NCBI GenBank assembly: GCA_903904615.1
Contig: CAIVDG010000237.1
Coordinates: forward strand, 1 to 13,545
DNA: 13,545 nt
Direction of reading: 5' to 3'
Source: an uncultured Acidimicrobiaceae bacterium
Lineage (GTDB): Bacteria > Actinomycetota > Acidimicrobiia > Acidimicrobiales > Ilumatobacteraceae
Within the stretch, counting starts at the first letter, position 1; each line of letters begins with the position of its first letter. The translations under genes and the position numbers were made by a program. Shown piece by piece: positions 7,945 to 13,545 of this stretch. The notes beneath the pieces were generated by a model. The model had not been told where the DNA came from, did not search any database, and saw only the letters and a program-made list of their open reading frames with translations.

Positions 7945-8736
7945 CTAGCGGCGATGCACCCAATCGTCAATCAAGCGTCGTGCAATTGAAATTCCCGGCG
8001 GAATCATTGGCAAATCATCCCGGTCATACCAATGAGCTTCTGCAATTTCTGTTGTGTCGCACACAATGTCGCCAGACACCCATCGCGCGGTAAACCCAAG
8101 CATTAATGAATGCGGGAAAGGCCATGGTTGGCTCGCAACATAAGCGATGGAATCAACAACAATTCCAACTTCTTCTTCCACCTCACGTGCAACTGCCTGT
8201 TCCAAATTCTCACCTGGTTCAACAAATCCGGCAAGACACGAAAACATTGGAACAGGAAAATTCGCACCGCGCGCAAGCAGTGCTTGTTGTTGGTCACCCT
8301 CACCTCGCGTGACCAATGTGATGATGGCTGGAGCTAATCGTGGAAATGCCATGAGCGAACAAGCGGGGCAGACGAATGCACGCTCTGCATCGGCCATACG
8401 GGTGGGTTCGCCGCAACGACCACAGAAGCGGTGGGTTCGCGCCCACTCCACCAACTGCACAGCTCTACCCGCAATTGCCCACTCCGTTTCACTGATGCGG
8501 CCGAACAATGCGCGCAAGTCCATCTCGGCGCCATACCCAGGGTCTTCGCCGTGCGGAACATCGATCCCCCAACATGCAACCCCACCATGCATGCCAAGAA
8601 AATGACGGTCCCATGAGTCCTCTGCAGGTTGGTTGTCAATGAAGACCTTCACTCCAACGACGTGGATGTAGCGGTGTTCTTCAACAGAGCCCGCCGGGGT
8701 CAATGTGGGGCGAAATGAGGTGTCGTGCGTAGCCAT
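7945..8736 (-). CDS. nudC: NAD(+) diphosphatase NudC (Nudix hydrolase with zinc ribbon)
   Basis: 263 residues from the ATG at 8736, close to E. coli NudC (257). The order is the usual one: an N-terminal domain (1-100), a zinc ribbon with Cys105, Cys108, Cys123 and Cys126 (CGRCGEP then CPAC), and a Nudix domain with the complete box G170-x5-E176-x7-R184-E185-V-E-E188-E189-V-G191-I. The NudC signature SQPWPFPHS is at 202-210. The enzyme hydrolyses NADH/NAD to NMN and AMP, and in other bacteria removes NAD caps from RNA. An in-frame ATG at 8862 would add 42 residues with no homology-like features that run through the divergent thiolase start, so 8736 is preferred. It is divergent from the thiolase with 43 bases between starts. 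Confidence 0.95.
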   Translation of the reverse strand: MATHDTSFRPTLTPAGSVEEHRYIHVVGVKVFIDNQPAEDSWDRHFLGMHGGVACWGIDVPHGEDPGYGAEMDLRALFGRISETEWAIAGRAVQLVEWARTHRFCGRCGEPTRMADAERAFVCPACSLMAFPRLAPAIITLVTRGEGDQQQALLARGANFPVPMFSCLAGFVEPGENLEQAVAREVEEEVGIVVDSIAYVASQPWPFPHSLMLGFTARWVSGDIVCDTTEIAEAHWYDRDDLPMIPPGISIARRLIDDWVHRR

Positions 8737-8744
8737 TCCCACTG

Positions 8745-8750
8745 ACGGTA
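8745..8750 (-). promoter_or_regulatory. Candidate leaderless -10 element for nudC
   Basis: TACCGT (TANNNT) lies 8 nt before the nudC ATG at 8736. It faces the thiolase -10 candidate at 8768-8773 across exactly 17 bases, so each hexamer occupies the other's -35 position. Confidence 0.4.
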
Positions 8751-8767
8751 GTAGGCGGGACCCTGCG

Positions 8768-8773
8768 TAGGAT
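8768..8773 (+). promoter_or_regulatory. Candidate -10 element (or SD) of the thiolase gene
   Basis: TAGGAT (TANNNT) ends 6 nt before the ATG at 8780. The included AGGA could instead act as a Shine-Dalgarno at 7 nt spacing; sequence alone does not separate the two readings. Confidence 0.4.
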
Positions 8774-8779
8774 GAGCGA

Positions 8780-9967
8780 ATGGCACGTAACCAAAATTCA
8801 GTCGTAATCGTCGATGCAGTGCGCACCCCAATTGGGCGTCGCAACGGCGGTTTGTCCACCATCCACCCGGGCGAACTTCTCGGTATCGCTCAGCAGGGAA
8901 TCATCAACCGCACGGGCATCGACCCATCACTTGTTGAACAAGTAGTGGGAGGCTGCGTCAGCCAGATTGGCGAGCAGTCTTTCAACGTCACTCGTACGGC
9001 ATGGTTGGCAGCAGGCCTTCCACTCACCACGGCCGCTACCACCGTCGACACTCAGTGTGGTTCCTCACAGCAGGCAACCGGACTCGCATCGTCACTCATT
9101 GGCTCGGGCGTTGTCGACATTGCCATCGCTTGTGGTGTTGAAGTCATGAGCCGCGTACCCATCGGAAGCAACAGCCGCAAAGATCTTGGCCTCGGAGTTC
9201 CAATTCCGAAGAACTACTTCGAACAGTACGAAATGACATCTCAGTTCGAAGGTGCAGAGCGCATCGCCGACAAGTGGAAGATTTCTCGTGACGACACCGA
9301 CCGCTTTGGTCTCGCATCACAAGAGCGTGCAGCACGTGCATGGGCAGAAGATCGCTTTTCCGGTCAGTACATCGAAGTAGATGCTCCAGAAGTGAACGAA
9401 GCTGGCGAAGTTGTAGGCACCCGCCGCGTTGCAAAAGACGAAGGTCTGCGCGAAACAACTCTTGAGAAGTTGTCCACCCTGAAGCCTGTTGCTCGTGAAA
9501 ATGGTGTTCACACCGCCGGAAACTCCTCTCAGATTTCCGATGGCGCTGCTGCTGTGCTCATGATGACCGAAGAGAAGGCTGCACAGCTCGGCATGCGCGC
9601 ACGCGCTCGCATTGTTGACACATGCCTTGTTGGCGTCGATCCGGTACTCATGCTCACCGGACCAATCGATGCAACTCAACGCCTTCTCGAGCGCAACAAC
9701 TTGAAGATTGACGACATCGATGTGTTCGAAATCAACGAAGCATTCGCTTCTGTTGTACTCGCTTGGGCAAAAGAACTTGGTGCCGACATTGAAAAGACCA
9801 ACCCAAATGGTGGAGCAATTGCACTCGGACACCCACTCGGTGCAACTGGTGCTTTCCTCATCACCAAGGCTCTCAATGAACTCGAGCGCACGGGCGGACG
9901 CTACGGCATCATCTCCATGTGCTGTGGTGGCGGTCTCGGAACCGGCACGCTCATCGAGCGCCTCTAA
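8780..9967 (+). CDS. Acetyl-CoA acyltransferase (thiolase), FadA5-like steroid 3-ketoacyl-CoA thiolase
   Basis: 395 residues, full length for a degradative thiolase. The nucleophile is Cys93 in VDTQCGSSQQA; NEAF is at 319-322, GHPLGATG at 350-357 with His351, and the second catalytic cysteine is Cys381 in MCCGGGLGTGT. Several stretches closely follow what I recall of Mycobacterium tuberculosis FadA5: GGCVSQIGEQSFNVTR, TTVDTQCGSSQQ, IACGVEVMSRV, QISDGAAAVL and EINEAFASVVL. FadA5 removes acetyl-CoA or propionyl-CoA from the cholesterol side chain, so a sterol or similar ring-bearing acyl-CoA substrate is possible (inference); ordinary beta-oxidation is the alternative. It heads a plus-strand series with the thermonuclease (16 bases downstream) and a YdjC-like gene. 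Confidence 0.92.
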   Translation: MARNQNSVVIVDAVRTPIGRRNGGLSTIHPGELLGIAQQGIINRTGIDPSLVEQVVGGCVSQIGEQSFNVTRTAWLAAGLPLTTAATTVDTQCGSSQQATGLASSLIGSGVVDIAIACGVEVMSRVPIGSNSRKDLGLGVPIPKNYFEQYEMTSQFEGAERIADKWKISRDDTDRFGLASQERAARAWAEDRFSGQYIEVDAPEVNEAGEVVGTRRVAKDEGLRETTLEKLSTLKPVARENGVHTAGNSSQISDGAAAVLMMTEEKAAQLGMRARARIVDTCLVGVDPVLMLTGPIDATQRLLERNNLKIDDIDVFEINEAFASVVLAWAKELGADIEKTNPNGGAIALGHPLGATGAFLITKALNELERTGGRYGIISMCCGGGLGTGTLIERL

Positions 9968-9976
9968 ACCCACAAC

Positions 9977-9994
9977 GCGTGTGATGTCACACGC
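9977..9994. repeat. 18-bp palindrome spanning the SNase start codon
   Basis: GCGTGTGATGTCACACGC has perfect 8-base arms around a TG centre. As RNA it could fold into a 7-bp GC-rich stem whose four-base loop AUGU contains the start codon at 9984. As DNA it resembles a dimeric regulator site, but the arms are closer than in the CRP/FNR-type TGTGA-N6-TCACA. There is no following T-run, so it is not a standard terminator for the thiolase. Confidence 0.6.
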
Positions 9995-10478
9995 ACTCAC
10001 TTCACTCGTTGCGGCACTCTGTGTCGTTCTCGTTTCGTGCACTACCCGCATCACACCCGATGCGGGTGGTCGCGTTTCCGGAACCGTTACTCGTGTTGTC
10101 GACGGCGACACAATGCATGTTTCGTTCGGAAACCGCACTGAGGAAATTCGCCTGATTGGTGTTGATACTCCAGAGACGGTGCACCCCACAAAGCCAGTCC
10201 AGTGTTGGGGCCCCGAAGCATCCTCACAAACCAAAACATGGCTACCGAAGGGCACGCAGGTCTACATACTGCGCGATGTTGAAGCACGCGATAAGTACGG
10301 TCGTCTTTTGGCGTATGTCTACAGATCCGCCGACAATCTGTTCATCAATAAAGAACTTGTTGCCGGCGGTTGGGCTCGCCCATATCCGTATGAACCCAAT
10401 ACGTCGTTGCAGGCCGTGTTTGCTCAGGCTGCTTATGAAGCACAAACATCGAACCTCGGACTGTGGGCACACTGCTGA
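9984..10478 (+). CDS. Thermonuclease (micrococcal nuclease/SNase-like) lipoprotein
   Basis: 164 residues from ATG 9984 (a GTG at 9981 is an alternative). A short lipoprotein signal ends in the lipobox LVSC (Cys19), so the mature enzyme should be anchored outside the membrane. The SNase fold follows: RVVDGDTMHV (37-46, Asp40 and Asp42), IRLIGVDTPET (55-65) with Arg56 and Glu64 matching the SNase Arg35/Glu43 pair, and DKYGRLLAYVY with Arg107 matching Arg87. GGWARPYPYEPN and the final NLGLW are also typical. It is predicted to cut extracellular DNA or RNA with Ca2+, for nutrient scavenging or defence. The same frame is open back to 9708, but that part lies inside the thiolase gene in another frame. 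An 18-bp palindrome covers the start codon. Confidence 0.9.
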   Translation: MSHALTSLVAALCVVLVSCTTRITPDAGGRVSGTVTRVVDGDTMHVSFGNRTEEIRLIGVDTPETVHPTKPVQCWGPEASSQTKTWLPKGTQVYILRDVEARDKYGRLLAYVYRSADNLFINKELVAGGWARPYPYEPNTSLQAVFAQAAYEAQTSNLGLWAHC

Positions 10479-10481
10479 AGG

Positions 10482-10487
10482 TAGGGT
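10482..10487 (+). promoter_or_regulatory. Candidate -10 element or weak SD before the YdjC-like gene
   Basis: TAGGGT (TANNNT) ends 6 nt before the ATG at 10494. Because the gene sits only 15 bases after the SNase stop, the AGGG could equally be a Shine-Dalgarno in a thiolase-SNase-YdjC message. Confidence 0.35.
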
Positions 10488-10493
10488 TTTCTC

Positions 10494-11336
10494 ATGGCTT
10501 CGCCCGCGTCACTTGCACAAAAACTTGGATACGCAGACGACACACGTCTCGTCATCATCTCGTGTGACGACCTTGGCTCGTGCCACGCCGCAACGGTTGG
10601 CGTGTACAGCGCCTTGCGAGACGGAGTAGCCACCTGCGCATCAATCATGATGCCCGCACCGTGGGCGCGTTTCGCCGCTAGCGAATACCGCGGAGAAGAC
10701 ATTGGTGTTCACCTCACACTCAATGCTGAACACCCCGAATACCGCTGGGGACCTCTTACGCACGCACCATCACTTCTTTCTGGTGAAGGCGGCTTCCCTC
10801 GTTCAGTCGACGACCTATGGGAGCACGCTGACAGCACCGAAGTTTTGCGCGAGTGCCGCGCACAAATTGAACGCGCCATCGCATGGGGAATCGATGTCAC
10901 CCACTTGGCCCCGCATCTCACTTCCATTACGTTGCGCCCAGAATTCTTCGACGTATACCTAGAACTTGCTGTTGAGTTTCAGCTTCCTATCCGCTTGCCG
11001 TCCACCATTACCGAAGAAGCAGCCGGTTTTCCATTCCGCACTCTTGCGCGCGAAGAAGGAATCGTGTTTCCCGATCACTTCGATCTTGACTGGCGCGCAG
11101 GCAGCCGTGAACGCGTTCTCCATGCCATTCGCTCACTGCAACCAGGCGTCACTGAAATTCACGTACAGCCCGCAATAGACACAGCGGAAGTACGAGCTCT
11201 TGGAGAGCACGCAGCCGGATGGGTAGACGATCTCGCACTCGTCACTACAGACACAGAACTTCGCTTGGCACTCGCCGAAAGCGGCGCCGTTCTAATTGGC
11301 TATCGCGAACTTAGGAGCGCGATGCGAGGCGACTAA
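10494..11336 (+). CDS. YdjC/ChbG family carbohydrate deacetylase-like protein
   Basis: 280 residues, normal for the family. The first strand and metal-binding Asp pair are VIISCDDLGSCHAATVG (Asp25/Asp26), followed by TCASIMMPAPWA and DIGVHLTLNAEHP with His73, then THLAPHLTSI with His137 and His141, and EIHVQPAIDT near 221-230. Relatives such as ChbG remove acetyl groups from N-acetylated sugars using a divalent metal. Two boxes differ from what I expect: the usual HLDSH reads HLAPH, and the ExxxHP box reads EIHVQP with Gln225 where the family usually has His. Activity may therefore be altered or lost. It lies 15 bases after the SNase gene, and its 3' end overlaps the convergent SCP2-like gene by 26 bases. 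The specific sugar substrate is unknown. Confidence 0.82.
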   Translation: MASPASLAQKLGYADDTRLVIISCDDLGSCHAATVGVYSALRDGVATCASIMMPAPWARFAASEYRGEDIGVHLTLNAEHPEYRWGPLTHAPSLLSGEGGFPRSVDDLWEHADSTEVLRECRAQIERAIAWGIDVTHLAPHLTSITLRPEFFDVYLELAVEFQLPIRLPSTITEEAAGFPFRTLAREEGIVFPDHFDLDWRAGSRERVLHAIRSLQPGVTEIHVQPAIDTAEVRALGEHAAGWVDDLALVTTDTELRLALAESGAVLIGYRELRSAMRGD

Positions 11337-11538
11337 TCGTTGCTGCTGCTTCGCCACTCCATAACGCTTCAAACAACGCCCGCGTACTGCCTTCGTTCTT
11401 CAACTTTCCTGCCATAAACGCGGCAGTGGGATCCATAGACGCGTACTTCACGTCTATCCGAACAACAACATCTGCATCGTCGGGGCCTTCCACGGCTTCA
11501 TCGTTCTTCTTGAAGACAACGCGATATTGAGCGCTCAT
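11311..11538 (-). CDS. Half-size SCP2 sterol-binding-like protein
   Basis: 75 residues. DADVVVRID followed by DPTAAFMAGKLKNEGSTRALFEAL (positions 35-58) resembles the C-terminal half of an SCP2 sterol-carrier domain, where a -DP-AAFM-GKL-x-G- pattern leads into the last helix. A full SCP2 domain is about 100 residues or more, so the N-terminal part of the fold is short or missing. Its ATG overlaps the stop of mca in ATGA, so it is translated with mca and may act with it, or be a lipid-binding accessory (inference). The last 26 bases overlap the YdjC-like gene on the other strand. Assignment rests on one motif region only. Confidence 0.65.
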   Translation of the reverse strand: MSAQYRVVFKKNDEAVEGPDDADVVVRIDVKYASMDPTAAFMAGKLKNEGSTRALFEALWSGEAAATISRLASRS

Positions 11539-12473
11539 GCTGTCACCTGATCTGACTCACGAACTCCGGCAAACAAATCTGTTTCCATCATTCCTTCGGG
11601 AATTTCTGGAAGCACACTCATGGCAAGAATCCAGTCTTCCCATGGATACACCTTTGCGAGTTCGTTGTCGTCCAACCCGAACCACCATTTTGAGGTGGGG
11701 TCAACTTGCGTGGCATGTGCCAATAACGATTCTGTACGTGCGCGCAGATATTCGGCGATGTTGAGCCGTGTTGTGATGCGATGATCTTGCGAGGGTCGTT
11801 TCAACCAGTTTTCATCGAAAGGCGATTCACCAAACTTCAAGACCAATGCTTCATGAACTGCCATGATGCGCTCTTTCGCCCACAGCGTGTAATACATCTT
11901 TGATGGCTGCCATGGTTCACCATGTTCGGGATACCAAGCAGGATCGCCCGCACGTTCAAAAGCCAACACACTGGTGTCGTGAACGCGCAGATGATCTGGG
12001 TGCGGGTAACCACGTTGGTCATCGTTGTAGGTGAGGATGACATGCGGCTTCTCAGCGCGAATCAATGCAACAAGTCGTCCTGTTGCTTCATCAATGTTGG
12101 CCATGTTGAAACAATCGGGATGAGAATTGGTTTCCGCGCCAGCCATTCCCGAGTCGCGGTACCCCAGCATGTGCACCGCAGAAAAACCAATGGCGTCGGT
12201 GGACTTCTGTAATTCAGACGCGCGAATTGACGCGATGATCTCTCGTTCTTCTTCCGGAGTCTTTCCATGGAACGGCTGACCTGGTTCGCGCAATGTCGGG
12301 TTCTGAAGATCCCCTTCTTCGCCACCGGTGCAACACACCAACACCGTGCGAACACCTTCCGCAAAATACTTGGCAACTGTGGGCGCACCCTTTGATGCTT
12401 CATCGTCTGGATGAGCGTGCACTGTCATGAGGCACAGGTGTTCACCAGAAAGCGAGAGCGCCGGAGAGGTCAT
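11535..12473 (-). CDS. mca: Mycothiol S-conjugate amidase Mca (PIG-L/LmbE family)
   Basis: 312 residues from the ATG at 12473. The zinc motif AHPDDEASKG (His21, Asp24) is followed by TGGEEGDLQNP, DSGM, YNDDQRGYPHPDHLRVHD (metal-ligand His161) and HATQVDP at 253-259; these match Mca rather than the biosynthetic deacetylase MshB, as do GEPWQPSKMYY and the length. The enzyme cleaves mycothiol conjugates of toxins, releasing a mercapturic acid for export and GlcN-inositol for mycothiol recycling. An in-frame ATG at 12521 would add 16 residues; the inner start is preferred because the conserved domain starts soon after it and TATCCT sits 7 nt upstream. The stop overlaps the SCP2-like gene in ATGA. 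It is divergent from the PEBP lipoprotein gene. Confidence 0.93.
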   Translation of the reverse strand: MTSPALSLSGEHLCLMTVHAHPDDEASKGAPTVAKYFAEGVRTVLVCCTGGEEGDLQNPTLREPGQPFHGKTPEEEREIIASIRASELQKSTDAIGFSAVHMLGYRDSGMAGAETNSHPDCFNMANIDEATGRLVALIRAEKPHVILTYNDDQRGYPHPDHLRVHDTSVLAFERAGDPAWYPEHGEPWQPSKMYYTLWAKERIMAVHEALVLKFGESPFDENWLKRPSQDHRITTRLNIAEYLRARTESLLAHATQVDPTSKWWFGLDDNELAKVYPWEDWILAMSVLPEIPEGMMETDLFAGVRESDQVTA

Positions 12474-12480
12474 CTCTCTC

Positions 12481-12486
12481 AGGATA
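12481..12486 (-). promoter_or_regulatory. Candidate leaderless -10 element for mca
   Basis: TATCCT lies 7 nt before the ATG at 12473, the best -10 match in the window to the TANNNT pattern (TATNNT). The purine-only GAGAGAG between box and ATG might also act as a weak SD if the transcript starts further upstream. Confidence 0.5.
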
Positions 12487-12521
12487 GTGAACGTGATGGG
12501 TTCACACCGCTTGGCACGCAA

Positions 12522-12527
12522 TAGTCT
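12522..12527 (+). promoter_or_regulatory. Candidate leaderless -10 element for the PEBP lipoprotein gene
   Basis: TAGTCT (TANNNT) ends 8 nt before the ATG at 12536; no SD is visible in the eight bases between. It is divergent from the mca -10 candidate, 35 bases away. Confidence 0.42.
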
Positions 12528-12535
12528 GAGACCCG

Positions 12536-13141
12536 ATGTATGACTTCAAGCGCACCGTCCAACGAGCAACTCTGATTGCAGCATGCGTTTTTCTTGCGGG
12601 GTGTTCAACAAACGATGGCCGTGCCATGAAGTCGCCACTGCCGGGCCAAACCGATTCCGTGCAAGTCGCCACCACCGTTGGCGAGTCCTTCTCCGATGGC
12701 CCCGCACCAATGGCAGTCACTGGTCCGTGGCCAAGCGGCTCTGCCATCGACAATCGCTACACCTGTGCAGGGGTGGGTATCTCGCCACCACTCACATGGA
12801 CACCTGGCCCCGAAGACACCCAGGGCTACGCCATTGTCATCGACAACATGGATGACCCATCTGTGCTGCCATGGGTTGTCACCAACATTGACTTTGCTGT
12901 CTCCACTGCACTCGAGGGCCAAGTGCCTGCAGGTGGAGTTGTGGCCATGTCGGCAAAAGGTGAACGGGCATACGACCCACCGTGTCCCCCCGCTGGCTCT
13001 ACCCATACGTTCGTTGTCACCGTGTACGCGCTCGATGCCCTCACACCATTGGACGACAATCCGGACGCTCGCACCATCATCTCTGACATCGAATCGGGCG
13101 CACTCGAAGCAGCCACCACGGTGTTCACCGTCGCTCGCTAA
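12536..13141 (+). CDS. YbhB/YbcL-type phosphatidylethanolamine-binding protein (PEBP), lipoprotein
   Basis: 201 residues. The signal sequence ends in the lipobox LAGC (Cys23), followed by a linker of about 35 residues, so the protein should be tethered outside the membrane. The PEBP fold starts near residue 60: IDNRYTCAGVGISPPLTWTPGP (71-92), IVIDNMDDPS (100-109, the DPD-like loop), PWVVTNID (112-119), AYDPPCPPAGSTHTF (145-159) and VTVYALD (161-167). Cytosolic relatives are the Raf-kinase-inhibitor-like YbhB/YbcL; bacterial functions remain poorly defined, and the name does not imply kinase inhibition here. The usual ligand-site His of the H-W motif is replaced by Pro112, and Cys77/Cys150 could form a disulfide in the exported protein. 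It is divergent from mca and followed after 50 bases by a PAS-domain gene. Confidence 0.88.
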   Translation: MYDFKRTVQRATLIAACVFLAGCSTNDGRAMKSPLPGQTDSVQVATTVGESFSDGPAPMAVTGPWPSGSAIDNRYTCAGVGISPPLTWTPGPEDTQGYAIVIDNMDDPSVLPWVVTNIDFAVSTALEGQVPAGGVVAMSAKGERAYDPPCPPAGSTHTFVVTVYALDALTPLDDNPDARTIISDIESGALEAATTVFTVAR

Positions 13142-13191
13142 CCACCACCCTGAGGGGTCAGTCCACCGCACTCGGTGAACTATCTGTGAGA

Positions 13192-13545
13192 ATGGCGGTA
13201 TCGACCCCACCACCGCTGCCCTGCCTATCGGCGTCTTCGAGACCGACACCAATGGCCGACTTGTGTCGGGCAACGCTGCGTTTCGCGCACTTGCGTGTGA
13301 TGGTGCGCCACTCGTTGCAGGCACTGCTCCGTGGGCCAACGCTCTCCCACACGAACGCACTGAATGCGAACGTCGATGGGTGCAGCACAAAGCAGACGGT
13401 GGAAATTTTGCAGTCGAGTTTCGCGTTGGTCGTGCAACTGGCGAATCAGTTTGGATTCAAGTCTCCACGCAACCAATCCTCACCGATGGAGTTCTCACCG
13501 GATACGTCGGCACAGCAATCGATTGCACATCGCTCGTTGCGCAAC
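13192..13545 (+). CDS. PAS-domain protein, 3'-truncated by window edge, with a probable 5' frameshift
   Basis: The convincing protein is in the frame that reads LPIGVFETDTNGRLVSGNAAF from about 13221 and ends with VWIQVSTQPILTDGVLTGY then VGTAIDCTSLVA. This is a PAS fold with its PAC-type end, a sensory module typically followed by GGDEF/EAL, kinase or SpoIIE output domains beyond the right edge. That frame has a stop at 13176-13178 and no ATG, GTG or TTG before 13263, inside the domain. The ATG at 13192 (or GTG 13186) is one frame off. Adding one base in the CCCC run at 13205-13208 would join them as MAVSTPTTAALPIGVF, which looks natural. Either the sequence carries a one-base deletion, the gene is broken, or initiation is non-canonical. 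The output function cannot be seen. Confidence 0.6.
   Translation, partial: MAVSTPPPLPCLSASSRPTPMADLCRATLRFAHLRVMVRHSLQALLRGPTLSHTNALNANVDGCSTKQTVEILQSSFALVVQLANQFGFKSPRNQSSPMEFSPDTSAQQSIAHRSLRN

Noticed and set aside
8737..8862. Longer start for nudC at 8862
   Set aside because: It would overlap the divergent thiolase start and add 42 residues beyond the normal NudC length.
9708..9983. Longer start for the SNase gene inside the thiolase gene
   Set aside because: The extension removes the lipoprotein signal from the N-terminus and is only the alternative frame of the thiolase 3' end.
9317..10255. 312-residue minus-strand open frame across thiolase and SNase genes
   Set aside because: It is antisense to two well-identified genes and has no recognisable motif.
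13148..13161. Possible hairpin ACCC-TGAG-GGGT after the PEBP gene
   Set aside because: The stem is only four base pairs with no T-run, too weak to call an intrinsic terminator.
12605..13390. 261-residue minus-strand open frame across the PEBP and PAS genes
   Set aside because: The plus-strand PEBP and PAS motifs are clear; this frame is Arg/Cys/His-rich and without domains.
1..13545. Search for tRNA, rRNA, CRISPR arrays, insertion sequences, riboswitches or phage genes
   Set aside because: No cloverleaf-like sequence, regularly spaced direct repeats, transposase motifs or terminal inverted repeats were seen; coding genes fill nearly all of the window and no gap exceeds 70 bases.

Overview
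The window looks like a compact chromosomal stretch from an actinobacterium, most plausibly a moderate-GC Acidimicrobiia-type lineage (Ilumatobacter-like). That placement is an inference. It rests on a mycothiol S-conjugate amidase (Mca), a mycothiol-dependent maleylpyruvate isomerase-like protein, an F420-type luciferase-like oxidoreductase, a wax ester synthase/DGAT acyltransferase and a steroid-type thiolase, together with an even GC content and purely chromosomal housekeeping and lipid genes. I see no mobile element, CRISPR array, tRNA or rRNA.

Layout. (1) 2-1126 (+) is the C-terminal part of a WS/DGAT acyltransferase cut by the left edge; it runs tail-to-tail into a small minus-strand CxxC protein (1095-1394). 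(2) 1407-3272 (+) holds a short-chain dehydrogenase followed by a DUF7064-like (CrtC/AttH-type) protein, a probable two-gene lipid or terpenoid-related operon. (3) 3340-6297 (+) is a very large secreted protein made of a seven-blade RCC1-type propeller, four to five fibronectin-III-like modules and a C-terminal Ig-like module. (4) 8736-6294 (-) is a run of nudC, an LLM-class F420 oxidoreductase and an MDMPI-like enzyme, the last two sharing one base (TAATG). (5) 8780-11336 (+) carries a FadA5-like thiolase, a lipoprotein thermonuclease and a YdjC/ChbG-like deacetylase. (6) 12473-11311 (-) carries mca and a half-size SCP2-like protein coupled through ATGA. (7) 12536-13141 (+) is a PEBP (YbhB-type) lipoprotein, and from 13192 to the right edge there is a PAS-domain protein whose 5' end appears frameshifted.

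Taken together the genes point to lipid, sterol and acyl-CoA turnover (WS/DGAT, SDR, DUF7064-like, thiolase, SCP2) and mycothiol-based detoxification (MDMPI, Mca), plus several cell-surface proteins (RCC1/Fn3 protein, SNase and PEBP lipoproteins). Two genome-scale habits stand out. All three convergent gene pairs overlap at their 3' ends with no visible terminator. Eight genes that start a transcription unit or an independent gene have a TANNNT -10-like hexamer 6-8 nt before the start codon, the signature of leaderless transcription. No clearly novel multi-gene system was found. The most notable items are the strictly periodic cysteine pairs of the RCC1 protein, the leaderless promoter pattern and an 18-bp palindrome that places a start codon in a hairpin loop.
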